Notes: generated by a model not told the origin, from the sequence alone. Numbered from the stretch's first letter, positions 8,408-16,347 are shown. The stretch is DNA of 64,000 bases from CAVTWJ01 sp963849485 (GCA_963849485.1 CAWKIF010000079.1:62001-126000); one strand, 5' to 3'. A program made the numbers and translations.

Positions 8408-8517
8408 GGTCTTGAAAACCCGCGGCCGCCGCGACCGGCCAGTAATCTTATTCAAGACCGCGTGGGACAAAGAATACACCCAGAGAAAATGCCCGGAACA
8501 CAAACTGGTGGATATGG
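8408..8517 (+). pseudogene. Displaced copy of the prfC 3' end (direct repeat copy B)
   Basis: The sequence encodes the last 37 or so residues of RF3 (VLKTRGRRDRPVILFKTAW, then KLVDMV and a stop) without the rest of the gene. Compared with copy A it has six base differences, five synonymous and one changing Asp to Gly. It is best read as the remnant of another prfC allele, left when DNA carrying the AT-rich glycosyltransferase gene entered at the prfC 3' end. Confidence 0.85.
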
Positions 8518-8560
8518 TTTGAAATTTCTTATGGGATAAGGAAGGCTTTACATCTTTGAA

Positions 8561-8579
8561 GGCCGGGGGAACCCCGGCC
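8561..8579. other. Strong GC hairpin GGCCGGGG-GAA-CCCCGGCC
   Basis: A perfect 8-bp GC stem with a GAA loop lies between the prfC remnant and the end of the first zinc-ribbon gene. There is no T-run on either side, so it is not a textbook terminator, but it is well placed to separate convergent transcripts. Confidence 0.5.
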
Positions 8580-8591
8580 CGGCAGGAAAAC

Positions 8592-8774
8592 TTAACGCTC
8601 GACGACGCTCAAACGGCGCTGCTTGGCTTTGTTCACGTTACGCTCACACCAGCAGGACAAGCAATGGTGCGCGCCTTTTTCGTCCATGAAAATACTTCCG
8701 ATTTCACCCGTTTCACGGCAAGAGTCGCACTCGAACAACGGTTCGCCTTTGGGGCTTTTATCCGTTAATAACAT
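8592..8774 (-). CDS. Small zinc-ribbon protein
   Basis: A 60-residue protein with CDSC near residue 16 and CLSC-x-C near residue 38, a layout that would bind one zinc ion. Between them lies IGSIFMDEKGAHHC, similar to the second gene upstream (FTDIIEDDGAYHC), so the two are tandem paralogues. AAAGGAAAGAC precedes the ATG and supports translation. It overlaps the end of the upstream paralogue by 17 bp and is probably co-transcribed with it. Function unknown; small zinc ribbons of this type are often regulators or accessory proteins. Confidence 0.7.
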   Translation of the reverse strand: MLLTDKSPKGEPLFECDSCRETGEIGSIFMDEKGAHHCLSCWCERNVNKAKQRRLSVVER

Positions 8775-8946
8775 GTCTTTCCTTTTTTTCGTTGGTCTTT
8801 TTCCCCGACCTTTTCATCTCGTTCAGGCAGTTCCAGCAATGGTAAGCGCCATCGTCCTCGATGATGTCGGTGAAAAGTTCTCCCACATGCCGGCATCGGT
8901 CGCATTGGAACAAGACGCTTTCCGAGAATTGATCCAGCTTCAACAT
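8758..8946 (-). CDS. Small zinc-ribbon protein, paralogue of the neighbouring gene
   Basis: A 62-residue protein with CDRC and CWNC pairs and the core GELFTDIIEDDGAYHC, matching the arrangement of the downstream zinc-ribbon gene. The C-terminus is very basic (MKRSGKKTNEKKERH). GGAGGACGT precedes the ATG. The two genes look like a tandem duplication that has diverged. No wider family is recognised with confidence. Confidence 0.7.
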   Translation of the reverse strand: MLKLDQFSESVLFQCDRCRHVGELFTDIIEDDGAYHCWNCLNEMKRSGKKTNEKKERHVING

Positions 8947-9110
8947 ACGTCCTCCGTGCCACCTACAGGATGAGGCGTTGGGTAGGTGTAGAAAGAGCGT
9001 AGAGTCGATGTGGTTAGTATTAATTGTCGTCGAAGCTTGTTAAGAAGATGTTACATAAGGGAAGGAATCTTGTTACAAGGAGAGGTTTGGAGCTTAGGTG
9101 GTCGATCCGG

Positions 9111-9467
9111 TTACTTGGGGTAAATGGCCACCGTATAGTAATCAGGCGGTCCAAAACTCACCACTGGACGGCGGTTGCAAAGCTTCGTACCCGGGGGGAA
9201 AAAATAGCCCCATTCGTTTTGACAAGTATTTTGAGGGTGATGGTAACGGTACTTAGAGACATCCTGATGGGTTACCAGATAAACGATCCGTCCGGTCGTG
9301 TAATAGGGCCTGGTTTGACTGGCGTTATAGGTGGTTACCGTCCGGTAAGGCCATTTCATGTCGAAACGGGTCGATGTCATCGTGCTGGAAATTACCTTCA
9401 TCGGTGGATTCGACCAGGCAGGTGAAGTAACCACCAAAAGGAACAAGATAAGCGTGGTTTTTATCAA
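9111..9467 (-). CDS. Small secreted protein of unknown function
   Basis: A 118-residue protein with a clear signal peptide (IKTTLILFLLVVTSPAWS, cleavage probably after PAWS). The mature part is rich in Tyr, Thr and Pro and holds two Cys (NTCQNEW and KLCNRRP) that could form a disulphide in the periplasm. The start appears to be TTG at 9467 with AGGA upstream. It stands alone, separated by about 100 bp from the lpd-like gene and by 164 bp of featureless sequence from the zinc-ribbon pair. I do not recognise the family. Confidence 0.55.
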   Translation of the reverse strand: MIKTTLILFLLVVTSPAWSNPPMKVISSTMTSTRFDMKWPYRTVTTYNASQTRPYYTTGRIVYLVTHQDVSKYRYHHPQNTCQNEWGYFFPPGTKLCNRRPVVSFGPPDYYTVAIYPK

Positions 9468-9566
9468 ATGCCCGATCCTATGGTTGGATTGACTCCCCTA
9501 TTCTAACGGCATGATTCGTAAAGACTGAACCCTGAAAATTATGCTTATTTACAAGGTTTACTGGGC

Positions 9567-10856
9567 TTAATGGAAACTGAATATCTCATTGAGCGTGGGA
9601 TGGGGATGGATGACCTTATCCAGGTCCCCAAGGGTCGTCCCCTGGGCTAACATCAGGCAGGCCTCTCCAATCAGGTCGGTTGCTTCCGGTCCCACTAGTT
9701 GAACCCCCAGAATTCGGCCCGAGTCCCCGTTCGCGACGACCTTTCCCCAACCCTGGATTTCCCCCAGGATGCGGGCCTTGCTGTTGGCCGCAAAATTGTT
9801 CTTATGGGTCGTAACCCGAGGATATTTTTCCCTCGCTTCTTTTTCGGTTAAACCCACCGAGGCTATCTCCGGCGAGGTAAAGACCACATGGGGAACCTTG
9901 CTGTCATCCATGGATTCTTCTGGACCGCCCGATCCTTGGGCCTGGGCGACAAGCCGGGCATGCTCATAGGCCGTATGGGCGTAGGGATAGTTTCCGGTTA
10001 AATCGCCGATGGCATAAACCCCCTTCAAAGATGTCCGCAGGGACCCTTGGGTCTTGATCTTGAAACCTTCCATTTCCAGGCCCAACTGGGGCAGTCCGGC
10101 TTGGTCGGAGTTGGGAATCCTTCCTGCCGCCACCAAGACCAATTCTTCGTCTTTCATCTGAACCTTCGGCAATCCCAACTCGATCTCCACGCCCAACCGC
10201 CTCAGGGCGTTCAATAAAACCAGGCGCGCTTCCTCATCCATGGTCGGGAGGATTTGGGGCAGGACATCGCAGACTCGGACCTTGACTCCCAATTGGGCAT
10301 AGAGACAGGCGAATTCCAAGCCTATAACCCCCGCCCCAATGATGAGGAGGGACTTCGGAAGCCGGGGTTGGGTTAACAGCTCATCACTGGTCACGATGGA
10401 TTCACCGATTGGAAATTCCTTTAGGATTCGCGGCCGGGACCCCAAAGCCAAAACCAACAGCCCGGATTGATATTCTTCCCCCGAGCAAATAACCAAGTCC
10501 GGGGTCTTCAAGGCCGCTTCTCCCTGGATTAACTCAATTTTCGAGGCCGCCAACTGGGATTGAATGCCTTTCTCGAGAATCGAAATGGTTTTTCGGGACC
10601 TTTCCACAATCGTTTGAAAATTGAACCGTATATTCTCCGCCTCAATTCCCCAGGACATGCCTTCCTTGGAGATCATGTGGAATCGAGTGGCGGCGGATTG
10701 GAGCAGTTTGGTGGGGATGCAGCCGACATGAAGGCAGGAACCGCCGATTTTCCTTTTCTCGAATAGGGCCACGGATTTTCCCTGGCGGGCCAGGCGCAAG
10801 GCCGCGCTGTAACCCCCCGGACCTCCTCCTATGATCAAAGCATCAAACTTTTTCAT
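9567..10856 (-). CDS. lpdA: Dihydrolipoyl dehydrogenase (E3 / glycine cleavage L protein)
   Basis: This FAD enzyme reoxidises dihydrolipoyl groups with NAD+. The 429-residue protein starts with an FAD-binding GGGPGGYSAA, has the redox-active pair in GGSCLHVGCIPTKLL, the NAD-binding GAGVIGLEFACLYAQLG, the second FAD contact YAIGDLTG, and the catalytic HPHPTLNEIF near the C-terminus. It is about 40 residues shorter than typical Lpd because the segment after RRLGVEIELG is shortened in frame. GGGAG precedes the ATG. Together with gcvPA, gcvH and gcvT and the LipM-like gene close by, it could complete the glycine cleavage system, though it may also serve 2-oxoacid dehydrogenases. Confidence 0.9.
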   Translation of the reverse strand: MKKFDALIIGGGPGGYSAALRLARQGKSVALFEKRKIGGSCLHVGCIPTKLLQSAATRFHMISKEGMSWGIEAENIRFNFQTIVERSRKTISILEKGIQSQLAASKIELIQGEAALKTPDLVICSGEEYQSGLLVLALGSRPRILKEFPIGESIVTSDELLTQPRLPKSLLIIGAGVIGLEFACLYAQLGVKVRVCDVLPQILPTMDEEARLVLLNALRRLGVEIELGLPKVQMKDEELVLVAAGRIPNSDQAGLPQLGLEMEGFKIKTQGSLRTSLKGVYAIGDLTGNYPYAHTAYEHARLVAQAQGSGGPEESMDDSKVPHVVFTSPEIASVGLTEKEAREKYPRVTTHKNNFAANSKARILGEIQGWGKVVANGDSGRILGVQLVGPEATDLIGEACLMLAQGTTLGDLDKVIHPHPTLNEIFSFH

Positions 10857-10937
10857 GTCAACTCCCGGCGCGGCTTGTGTAATTCAGGATTAGTTTCTCA
10901 TTTAGCCGAGGGGAAGGCATCTGTAAAATACAACCCA

Positions 10938-11402
10938 TTAAGACTTTGGAATGGGATGATAATGGCCCGTTTCCAATCGAAAGCTCACTGCCAATCGGTT
11001 CCAAGCGTTGATAGCGACCACCGCAAAGGTAAGGTCTACCAATTCCTTGTCGTTGAATTGTTTTTTCGCTGTTTCATAAGCTTCATCCGGAATATGGGTT
11101 TGCGAGACGAGGGTCACGGCCTCGGTCCATTGAAGGGCCGCCCTTTCCCTTTCGCTGTAGAATGGTGATTCCCTCCAAGCGTCCTACAAATAGAGCCGTT
11201 GTTCCGATTCACCTATTGCCCGGGCATCCTGAGTATGCATATCCAAGCAAAAGGCGCATCCGTTGATTTGGGAAGCCCGGATCTTGACCAGTTCAAAAAG
11301 GGCGGGTTCCAGCGCTGACTTTTTACTGTATTGGCTCAATTGAAGCATGGCCTGATAGCCTTCCGGCGCCACTTGAGCGTAACGCAGCCTTTCCTTTGCC
11401 AT
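10938..11402 (-). pseudogene. AhpD-like (carboxymuconolactone decarboxylase family) gene with an in-frame amber stop
   Basis: The frame encodes MAKERLRYAQVAPEGYQAML and the family's redox motif NGCAFCLDMHTQDAR, then meets TAG at 11184-11186 (after EQRLYL) and continues in the same frame with DAWRESPFYSERERAALQW and a normal C-terminus ending HPIPKS at 10938. Without the stop it would be a 154-residue AhpD-like protein of normal length; the codon at that place is usually Leu or similar, one substitution from TAG. Because the region after the stop is conserved, the change is recent, a sequencing error, or suppressed. AhpD-family proteins act in peroxide and thiol chemistry. Typed as pseudogene only because of the stop. 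Confidence 0.7.
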
Positions 11403-11420
11403 AATGACTCCCCCTTTAAT

Positions 11421-12092
11421 TTAGGAAAATTGAATTCCTTCCCGCTTGAAAGATTCCAAAATCGCCGTTTCCACTTGCGTTCGGGTCACCGAAGGCAAGG
11501 TTGGATCCTCATTCAATCCCGTCATGGAATCGAAACCCGAACCGGGAAAGGCCTTTTTCCATTCCTCCGAGACGCGCAGGAGGATGACTCCCTGTTGAAG
11601 AAAAACATCACTCCGTCGGGCTTGGGCCCCGCCCGCGACTTTTTTTCCCTTAAGGGTTAATTCCGCTTGGCTGGGCGCGGAAAAGCAATGGGGATCACCC
11701 CATCCCATATGTTTGTCCTCCGCCATGACCACGTCCCGGCCCAGGGATTGGAGGGCCCGGGCCAGGAGTTTTCCGATCCGGCAATAACTATCTATTAAAC
11801 TTCCACCCACAATCGGGTCTTGTTTGGAGGCCAGCAAAGCGTAACAGAGATCCTCCGGCCCATGGAGAACTCCCCGCCCGCCCGTGGGCCGAATTTCATG
11901 GGGAAAGGCCTGCTGATTTAATTTTATTCGCCGGGCTTCCAATCGGCCGAGCGTGAGGGTAGAAACTGGGAACGTAAAAAAACGAAGCGTGGGGGGATCA
12001 CTGGGTTGTAAACCCGAGAATAACTGTTCGTCGTAGGCCATTTGCCCGGCGGTAGGGATAAAACTGGATGGAATATGGCGCCAGAGAGTCAT
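11421..12092 (-). CDS. Octanoyl/lipoate transferase (LipM/LplA family)
   Basis: The protein has the BPL/LplA/LipB fold signatures: RPTGGRGVLHGPEDLCYAL near residue 65, and CFSAPSQAELTLKGKKVAGG followed by AQARR near residue 140. The Cys in CFSAPS and Lys in GKKVAGGAQ match the catalytic Cys and acyl-binding Lys of LipM-type octanoyltransferases, which transfer octanoate from ACP to GcvH. It would therefore supply the lipoyl group used by GcvH in this window. The start at 12090-12092 (MTLWRHIPSSF) avoids overlap with the preceding gene; a longer frame begins at 12176. It is followed by the AhpD-like gene 19 bp downstream. Confidence 0.8.
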   Translation of the reverse strand: MTLWRHIPSSFIPTAGQMAYDEQLFSGLQPSDPPTLRFFTFPVSTLTLGRLEARRIKLNQQAFPHEIRPTGGRGVLHGPEDLCYALLASKQDPIVGGSLIDSYCRIGKLLARALQSLGRDVVMAEDKHMGWGDPHCFSAPSQAELTLKGKKVAGGAQARRSDVFLQQGVILLRVSEEWKKAFPGSGFDSMTGLNEDPTLPSVTRTQVETAILESFKREGIQFS

Positions 12093-12147
12093 GAGGGTAA
12101 TTCTAGAATTGCGCTGCGGGATTGGGGGATAAAAAGACGGGTGAAAA

Positions 12148-12393
12148 TCAGAAAATCGGATATTCCCTGCCGTCATACAAAACGAAGGAAAGCCTGGCCG
12201 CGACCCCCTCCAGCTGGTGCTGAAGCAACATCACTGCCCAAGTCGGGGCGCAACCCTTCACGACCACGTGCTTGCCGCGATATTCTTCCAGATTGAATTG
12301 GGGAAGTTTCATCTTTACCGAAGATTCATTGACCTTTCCGTCCATTCCGGCCAGGACATCCGTGTTGAGCGCCACTTTTTCGAGGGTTTCCAT
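12148..12393 (-). CDS. Small protein of unknown function (weak Csx3-like resemblance)
   Basis: An 81-residue protein starting METLEKVALNTDV, preceded by AAAGGCAAATT. The C-terminal half has KHVVVKGCAPTWAVMLLQHQ then RLSFVLYDGREYPIF. The pattern of a strand followed by a small-residue, Pro-Trp loop and a helix, then FVLYD, recalls Csx3-like ferredoxin-fold domains, but the resemblance is only by eye and there is no CRISPR locus here. It lies between erpA and the LipM-like gene on the same strand; a terminator separates it from erpA. Confidence 0.5.
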   Translation of the reverse strand: METLEKVALNTDVLAGMDGKVNESSVKMKLPQFNLEEYRGKHVVVKGCAPTWAVMLLQHQLEGVAARLSFVLYDGREYPIF

Positions 12394-12424
12394 AATTTGC
12401 CTTTCTTGAAAGGGCATAAAAGTA

Positions 12425-12448
12425 AAAAAGCGGCCTAAGCCGCTTTTT
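12425..12448 (-). terminator. Intrinsic terminator after erpA
   Basis: AAAAAGCGGC and GCCGCTTTTT form a perfect 10-bp stem around CTAA. Read on the minus strand it ends in a T-run and sits 22 bp after the erpA stop. By symmetry it could work in both directions. Confidence 0.8.
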
Positions 12449-12469
12449 ACACTTTAATCCGGACGGGAT

Positions 12470-12793
12470 TTAAAAACTGACGCTGTGCCCGCATCCGCAG
12501 GTACCGGTAGCATTGGGGTTCTCCACCACAAACCCCGCGCCTTTCAAGTCCTCGATATAGTCGATCTTGGAACCGTTGAGGTACCGCGCGCTTTGGGGGT
12601 CGATCAAAACCTCGACATCCCCAATCTTGGAAACCTCATCGTCGTCGCGTTTTTGGTCAAAGGCGAAGCCGTAGGAGAAGCCGTTGCATCCCCCCCCCTG
12701 GACGTAGACACGGAAATTTTTTCCTTGATAAGACTCGTTTTTCGCGGCGAAATCCTTAACCTTGGAAGCCGCTGAATCGGTCAATTGAACCAT
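12470..12793 (-). CDS. erpA: Iron-sulfur cluster insertion protein (A-type carrier)
   Basis: A 107-residue A-type Fe-S carrier that delivers clusters to apo-proteins. The three conserved Cys are present: GGGCNGFSYG near residue 35 and TGTCGCGHSV near the C-terminus (C-x-C). The intervening DPQSARYLNGSKIDYIEDL is typical of the ErpA/IscA family. GAGGAGAGGG precedes the ATG. It could serve IspH, the hydrogenase-like subunits or lipoyl synthase, all Fe-S dependent. An intrinsic terminator follows directly. Confidence 0.92.
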   Translation of the reverse strand: MVQLTDSAASKVKDFAAKNESYQGKNFRVYVQGGGCNGFSYGFAFDQKRDDDEVSKIGDVEVLIDPQSARYLNGSKIDYIEDLKGAGFVVENPNATGTCGCGHSVSF

Positions 12794-12865
12794 GGGACCC
12801 TCTCCTCTGAATAGATGAAAATGATTATCAACAGTCTTATTATAGCTTCGAACCGCTTTCTGAAG

Positions 12866-13375
12866 TCAAGGGACCAAAAGGATTCCAGGTTGCCCTTCCA
12901 CATTCCGACCCTTGAGGTAAAGGAGGCCCACCCGTTTTTTTCCGTGCCCCTTTTGGCCCTCCGGCAACCGGCCGGAAAAAGAACCAGGGTTAAAGAAAAA
13001 AGTTTCGCCATATTGGCGGGCGGTGGGTTCGAAATTATTCCCATAAACAATCACTTGCACCGGCTCCTCCTCGAATTGCCGTAAAAGGAACTGTTTCAAA
13101 TGCTGGGGCTTCCCATAGCCATGGGTTAAGCCGAGAGTGAGGGGGCCTTGTCGCCAGGCGATCCTGACATACATTTCGGAACGGACGATGGAACTCTCTG
13201 CGTTGCCGCAAACACCCTTGGTGGGAGCTAGTTGGCCTAATTGTTCCAACACCCGCAAGTCGCCCACCGGACCCGCGTGCAGGATGGCGTCCACTCCCTT
13301 AAAGGCGCGGCGTAAAAGGCTTAATTCGCCGGTTGTTAATAACCCGGCGGTGTCCGCCAAGACTCCAAAAACCAT
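12866..13375 (-). CDS. YfcE/MJ0936-like metallophosphoesterase homologue without metal ligands
   Basis: The 169-residue protein follows the YfcE-type calcineurin-like phosphoesterase layout closely, but each catalytic motif is altered: GVLADTAGLL where DTHG is expected, ILHAGPVGDL for GD(V)G, VCGNAESS for GN(C/N)D, GLTHGYGKP for HGH, and VYGNNFEPTARQYGETFFFN for GHTHxP. The structural frame, including FNPGS near the C-terminus, is kept. It is thus probably a folded protein without the dinuclear metal site, perhaps a binding or regulatory protein. The start at 13373-13375 (MVFGVLADT) fits the family; the frame is open to 13429. It is divergent from nadE. Confidence 0.8.
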   Translation of the reverse strand: MVFGVLADTAGLLTTGELSLLRRAFKGVDAILHAGPVGDLRVLEQLGQLAPTKGVCGNAESSIVRSEMYVRIAWRQGPLTLGLTHGYGKPQHLKQFLLRQFEEEPVQVIVYGNNFEPTARQYGETFFFNPGSFSGRLPEGQKGHGKKRVGLLYLKGRNVEGQPGILLVP

Positions 13376-13477
13376 GCGGGTCCTCCCAATTTTTGACTTA
13401 GAGGTTGGTTCACCATAAACTAATCGCACCCATCATCCCCGCGCCCCTTTCCAAGGGCCGGTCCGGTACGGAGCCCC

Positions 13478-15118
13478 ATGAAAATCGCCGTCTGCCAGAT
13501 TAATACCACCGTCGGGGATTTTGACGGCAATATCGCCAAGGTGGCCGAAAACCTGAAAAAAGCCAAGGCCGAGGGCTGCGAGGTCGCCGTCTTCCCCGAA
13601 TTGACCCTGACTGGTTATCCCCCGAGGGATCTGTTGGACCGGTTCACCTTCTATGAGTCCGCCCAAAAGGCTGTGGAAAAAACCGCCCAAACCGCTCAGG
13701 GCATCCTGGCGGTCGTGGGCACCATCCTCGAGAACAAGGGCCCCGGACCCGCCCTTTTTAATTCCGCCGTAGCGGTGAAGGACGGGAAGATCCTTCATAT
13801 TTATCATAAGGTTCTACTGCCTAATTATGACGTATTCGATGAGGCGCGTTATTTCGCTCCCGCTCTCCAACCCGCCGCACCCTTCAAATATGGGGGCCTC
13901 AAGATCGGCATCACGCTTTGCGAGGATATTTGGAACGTGGAGGGCAGCTTTTCCAACCACCTTTATGAAAAGGACCCGGTCTTGGATATCGCCAAGGGTA
14001 AGCCCGATTTGATCCTAAACCTGTCAGCTTCTCCCTTTCACGCCGCCAAACTTCCCGTCCGCCAGGCCTTGTTGAAGGAAGTGACCAGAAAAACGGGCGC
14101 CCCAGTACTCTATTGCAACCTGGTAGGGGGAAATGACGAGCTGGTTTTCGACGGCTGCAGTATGGCTATGGATGGGGGTGGAAACCTTTTCCAGGTCGGT
14201 AAGGCTTTTGAGGAGGATTTTTTCATCTACGATACCGAAAATCCATCGGCCAAATTACCCTCCCCGCCACCTTCCGAAACCAGTTGGATATACCAGGCGC
14301 TCATGACGGGCACCAGGGATTACGTGCGCAAATGCGGGTTTGAGAAGGTATTGATCGGCCTCTCCGGCGGTATCGATTCCGCCCTGGTGGCCTGCCTGGC
14401 CACCGAGGCTCTGGGCCCGGAAAACATCATGGGGGTCACGATGCCTTCCCCCTTCTCATCTAAAGGATCAATTGAGGATTCCCGTTCATTGGCTCAGGCC
14501 CTGGGCATCGAGTTCAAGGAAATCCCCATTACCCCCCTCTACCAAGCTTCCCTCCAGACCCTGGCGCCTCTATTTGAGGGACTGAAAACCGACATCACCG
14601 AGGAAAACATCCAGGCCCGTCTCCGGGGGCTTCTTTTGATGGCGCTATCCAACAAATTCAACCGGTTGGTCCTATCCACGGGCAATAAGAGCGAGTTGGC
14701 GGTTGGCTATTGCACCCTCTATGGTGACATGTGCGGAGGGCTGGCCGTTATCTCCGACGTCCCCAAGGGGATGGTTTATAAACTCGCCAGCTTCGCCAAC
14801 CGGGTAAAATCCGTGATCCCCCAGGAGGTTTTTGACAAGGCCCCCTCGGCCGAACTCAGGCCCAACCAGAAAGACCAGGATTCCCTGCCCCCCTATGATC
14901 TGTTGGATGGGGCCCTGCGCCTATACATTGAAGAGAACCAACCTCCATCCAAATTGAAAAAGGCTGGTTATGATGCCGAGCTGATCCAGGGCATCGTAAG
15001 GATGATCAACCGCAACGAATACAAACGCCGCCAGATGGCGCCGGGCCTGAAGGTCACTACGAAGGCCTTCGGCATGGGCCGCCGGGTTCCCATCGCCCAG
15101 AAGTTCACCGATCAATGA
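13478..15118 (+). CDS. nadE: Glutamine-dependent NAD+ synthetase
   Basis: NadE makes NAD+ from deamido-NAD+, ATP and glutamine. The 546-residue protein has an N-terminal nitrilase-type glutaminase domain (~1-265) with Glu in FPELTLTGYPPRDLL, Lys in YHKVLLPNYDVFDE and Cys in ITLCEDIWN, and a C-terminal synthetase domain with the P-loop LIGLSGGIDSALVACLATEA, STGNKSELAVGYCTLYGDM and NRNEYKRRQMAPG. Ammonia is channelled between the two. Length is normal. It is followed 34 bp later by queD, so the two are probably co-transcribed. Confidence 0.95.
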   Translation: MKIAVCQINTTVGDFDGNIAKVAENLKKAKAEGCEVAVFPELTLTGYPPRDLLDRFTFYESAQKAVEKTAQTAQGILAVVGTILENKGPGPALFNSAVAVKDGKILHIYHKVLLPNYDVFDEARYFAPALQPAAPFKYGGLKIGITLCEDIWNVEGSFSNHLYEKDPVLDIAKGKPDLILNLSASPFHAAKLPVRQALLKEVTRKTGAPVLYCNLVGGNDELVFDGCSMAMDGGGNLFQVGKAFEEDFFIYDTENPSAKLPSPPPSETSWIYQALMTGTRDYVRKCGFEKVLIGLSGGIDSALVACLATEALGPENIMGVTMPSPFSSKGSIEDSRSLAQALGIEFKEIPITPLYQASLQTLAPLFEGLKTDITEENIQARLRGLLLMALSNKFNRLVLSTGNKSELAVGYCTLYGDMCGGLAVISDVPKGMVYKLASFANRVKSVIPQEVFDKAPSAELRPNQKDQDSLPPYDLLDGALRLYIEENQPPSKLKKAGYDAELIQGIVRMINRNEYKRRQMAPGLKVTTKAFGMGRRVPIAQKFTDQ

Positions 15119-15152
15119 CAGTCCAGCCTTAGATAGAAAGAGCTAAATCACC

Positions 15153-15620
15153 ATGAAACAGCCCATGATCGAACTCACCAAAGAAATCGCATTTGAGGCG
15201 GCCCATTACCTTTACAATCCCAAATGGGACCGGGCCAAGAACCTGGAAATTTTCAAGAAATGCTCCGGCTTCAGGAAAGACGACCCAAAAGCTTCCCACT
15301 ACCCTCACGGCCATTCCTACCGGCTGCGGGTGACCGTGAAAGGGCCAATCCATCCCGAAACGGGATTTGTGGTGGATTTTAAGATTTTGAAGGAAATATT
15401 AAAACTAGAGGTCTTTGACCTATTGGACCATCGTTTCATCAACCGGGAAGTGGAACCCTTCAACGACGATCCCAATTTTCAAACGACCGTGGAAAATTTA
15501 CTGGTGGTGATCTGGAAAAGGTTGGAACCCGTCCTCAAAAGGGAAAAAGTCGTTTTACACGAATTGACCCTATGGGAAACCTCGTCCAATTTCGCAAGTT
15601 TAAAAAAAGATCGGAACTAA
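15153..15620 (+). CDS. queD: 6-carboxytetrahydropterin synthase (QueD/PTPS family)
   Basis: The 155-residue protein has the zinc-binding His of EAAHYL and HGHSYRLRV, the catalytic Cys in KKCSGF, and DFKILKEI followed by LDHRFIN and VENLLVVIWKRLEP typical of the PTPS fold. QueD converts dihydroneopterin triphosphate to 6-carboxytetrahydropterin in queuosine synthesis. Between the Cys and HGH there is an unusually long insert (~20 residues). The first ATG (15153) or the one at 15165 may be the start. Its stop overlaps the convergent SRAP gene by 4 bp (CTAA). Confidence 0.85.
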   Translation: MKQPMIELTKEIAFEAAHYLYNPKWDRAKNLEIFKKCSGFRKDDPKASHYPHGHSYRLRVTVKGPIHPETGFVVDFKILKEILKLEVFDLLDHRFINREVEPFNDDPNFQTTVENLLVVIWKRLEPVLKREKVVLHELTLWETSSNFASLKKDRN

Positions 15621-16306
15621 AAACCAAAAGAAAGCGTCTCGGGCTCGTCTGAACGCTCGACGCATTGGGGCTCATTATAGGTTGTTTTGTTGACTTTGGA
15701 ACTGACCGGTAGACTGACCATTTTCTCGGCGGGATAGGGCTTCAACAGATCCTTCAGTTTCTTAAAATCCCGGATATCTTCCGTGTCCATCCAAAAGGAA
15801 AAATCTTTTTCTTCCAGGATAACGGGCATCCGGTCATGAATGGCCCGCACTTCCTCGTTGGGAATAGTGGTCATGAGGCTGAGCGAATCCACTGAACCGG
15901 TCTCCAGTTTTTGGGTGGCCCAAATTCCTGCGACGGCGAAAGGCCGGTCATCCTTCATTTTGAAATAAAAGGGGCGGGTTTCTTTGGCTTCATGGCGCCA
16001 CTCGTAAAAACCGTCCATGGGGACCAGGCACCTCCACTTTTCGAAGCTTTCCTGGAAGAGGGGCCTGTCCAAGATATCCTCCGCACGGGTATTCACCACC
16101 AACCGCCCGCCCTGGGTCCAGGAAGCGACAAAGCCCCATTGGAACATTTTGAAAACCCTTTTTTTGGTTCCCAGGGGCCTAATCAGCGCGGGAACATTCA
16201 GGGAAGGGGCGATGTTATAGCTTGGATTCCAATCCAAGGTTTCGGTGACTTTAAAAAGCTGGGAGATAACCTTCGGATTGCTTTTTAAAACATATCGAGT
16301 ACACAT
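15617..16306 (-). CDS. SRAP-domain (YedK/HMCES-like) abasic-site crosslinking protein
   Basis: The protein starts MCTRYV, leaving Cys2 as the N-terminal residue needed to form the thiazolidine crosslink to abasic sites in single-stranded DNA. Further family residues are seen: NPSYNIAPS with Asn, VNTRAEDI, GFYEWR with the catalytic Glu, and IHDRMPVIL with the conserved His. Length, 229 residues, is normal. SRAP proteins protect abasic lesions in ssDNA from error-prone processing. The gene is convergent with queD and followed by no obvious terminator. Confidence 0.92.
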   Translation of the reverse strand: MCTRYVLKSNPKVISQLFKVTETLDWNPSYNIAPSLNVPALIRPLGTKKRVFKMFQWGFVASWTQGGRLVVNTRAEDILDRPLFQESFEKWRCLVPMDGFYEWRHEAKETRPFYFKMKDDRPFAVAGIWATQKLETGSVDSLSLMTTIPNEEVRAIHDRMPVILEEKDFSFWMDTEDIRDFKKLKDLLKPYPAEKMVSLPVSSKVNKTTYNEPQCVERSDEPETLSFGF

Positions 16307-16347
16307 AAGTTTTTATTGTAACAGAGGGGATTCCTTGCCCCAAAATG

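Noticed and set aside
11184..11186. Pyrrolysine at the TAG of the AhpD-like gene
   Set aside because: There is only one such codon, AhpD proteins are not known to use pyrrolysine, and no pylT-like tRNA is in the window.
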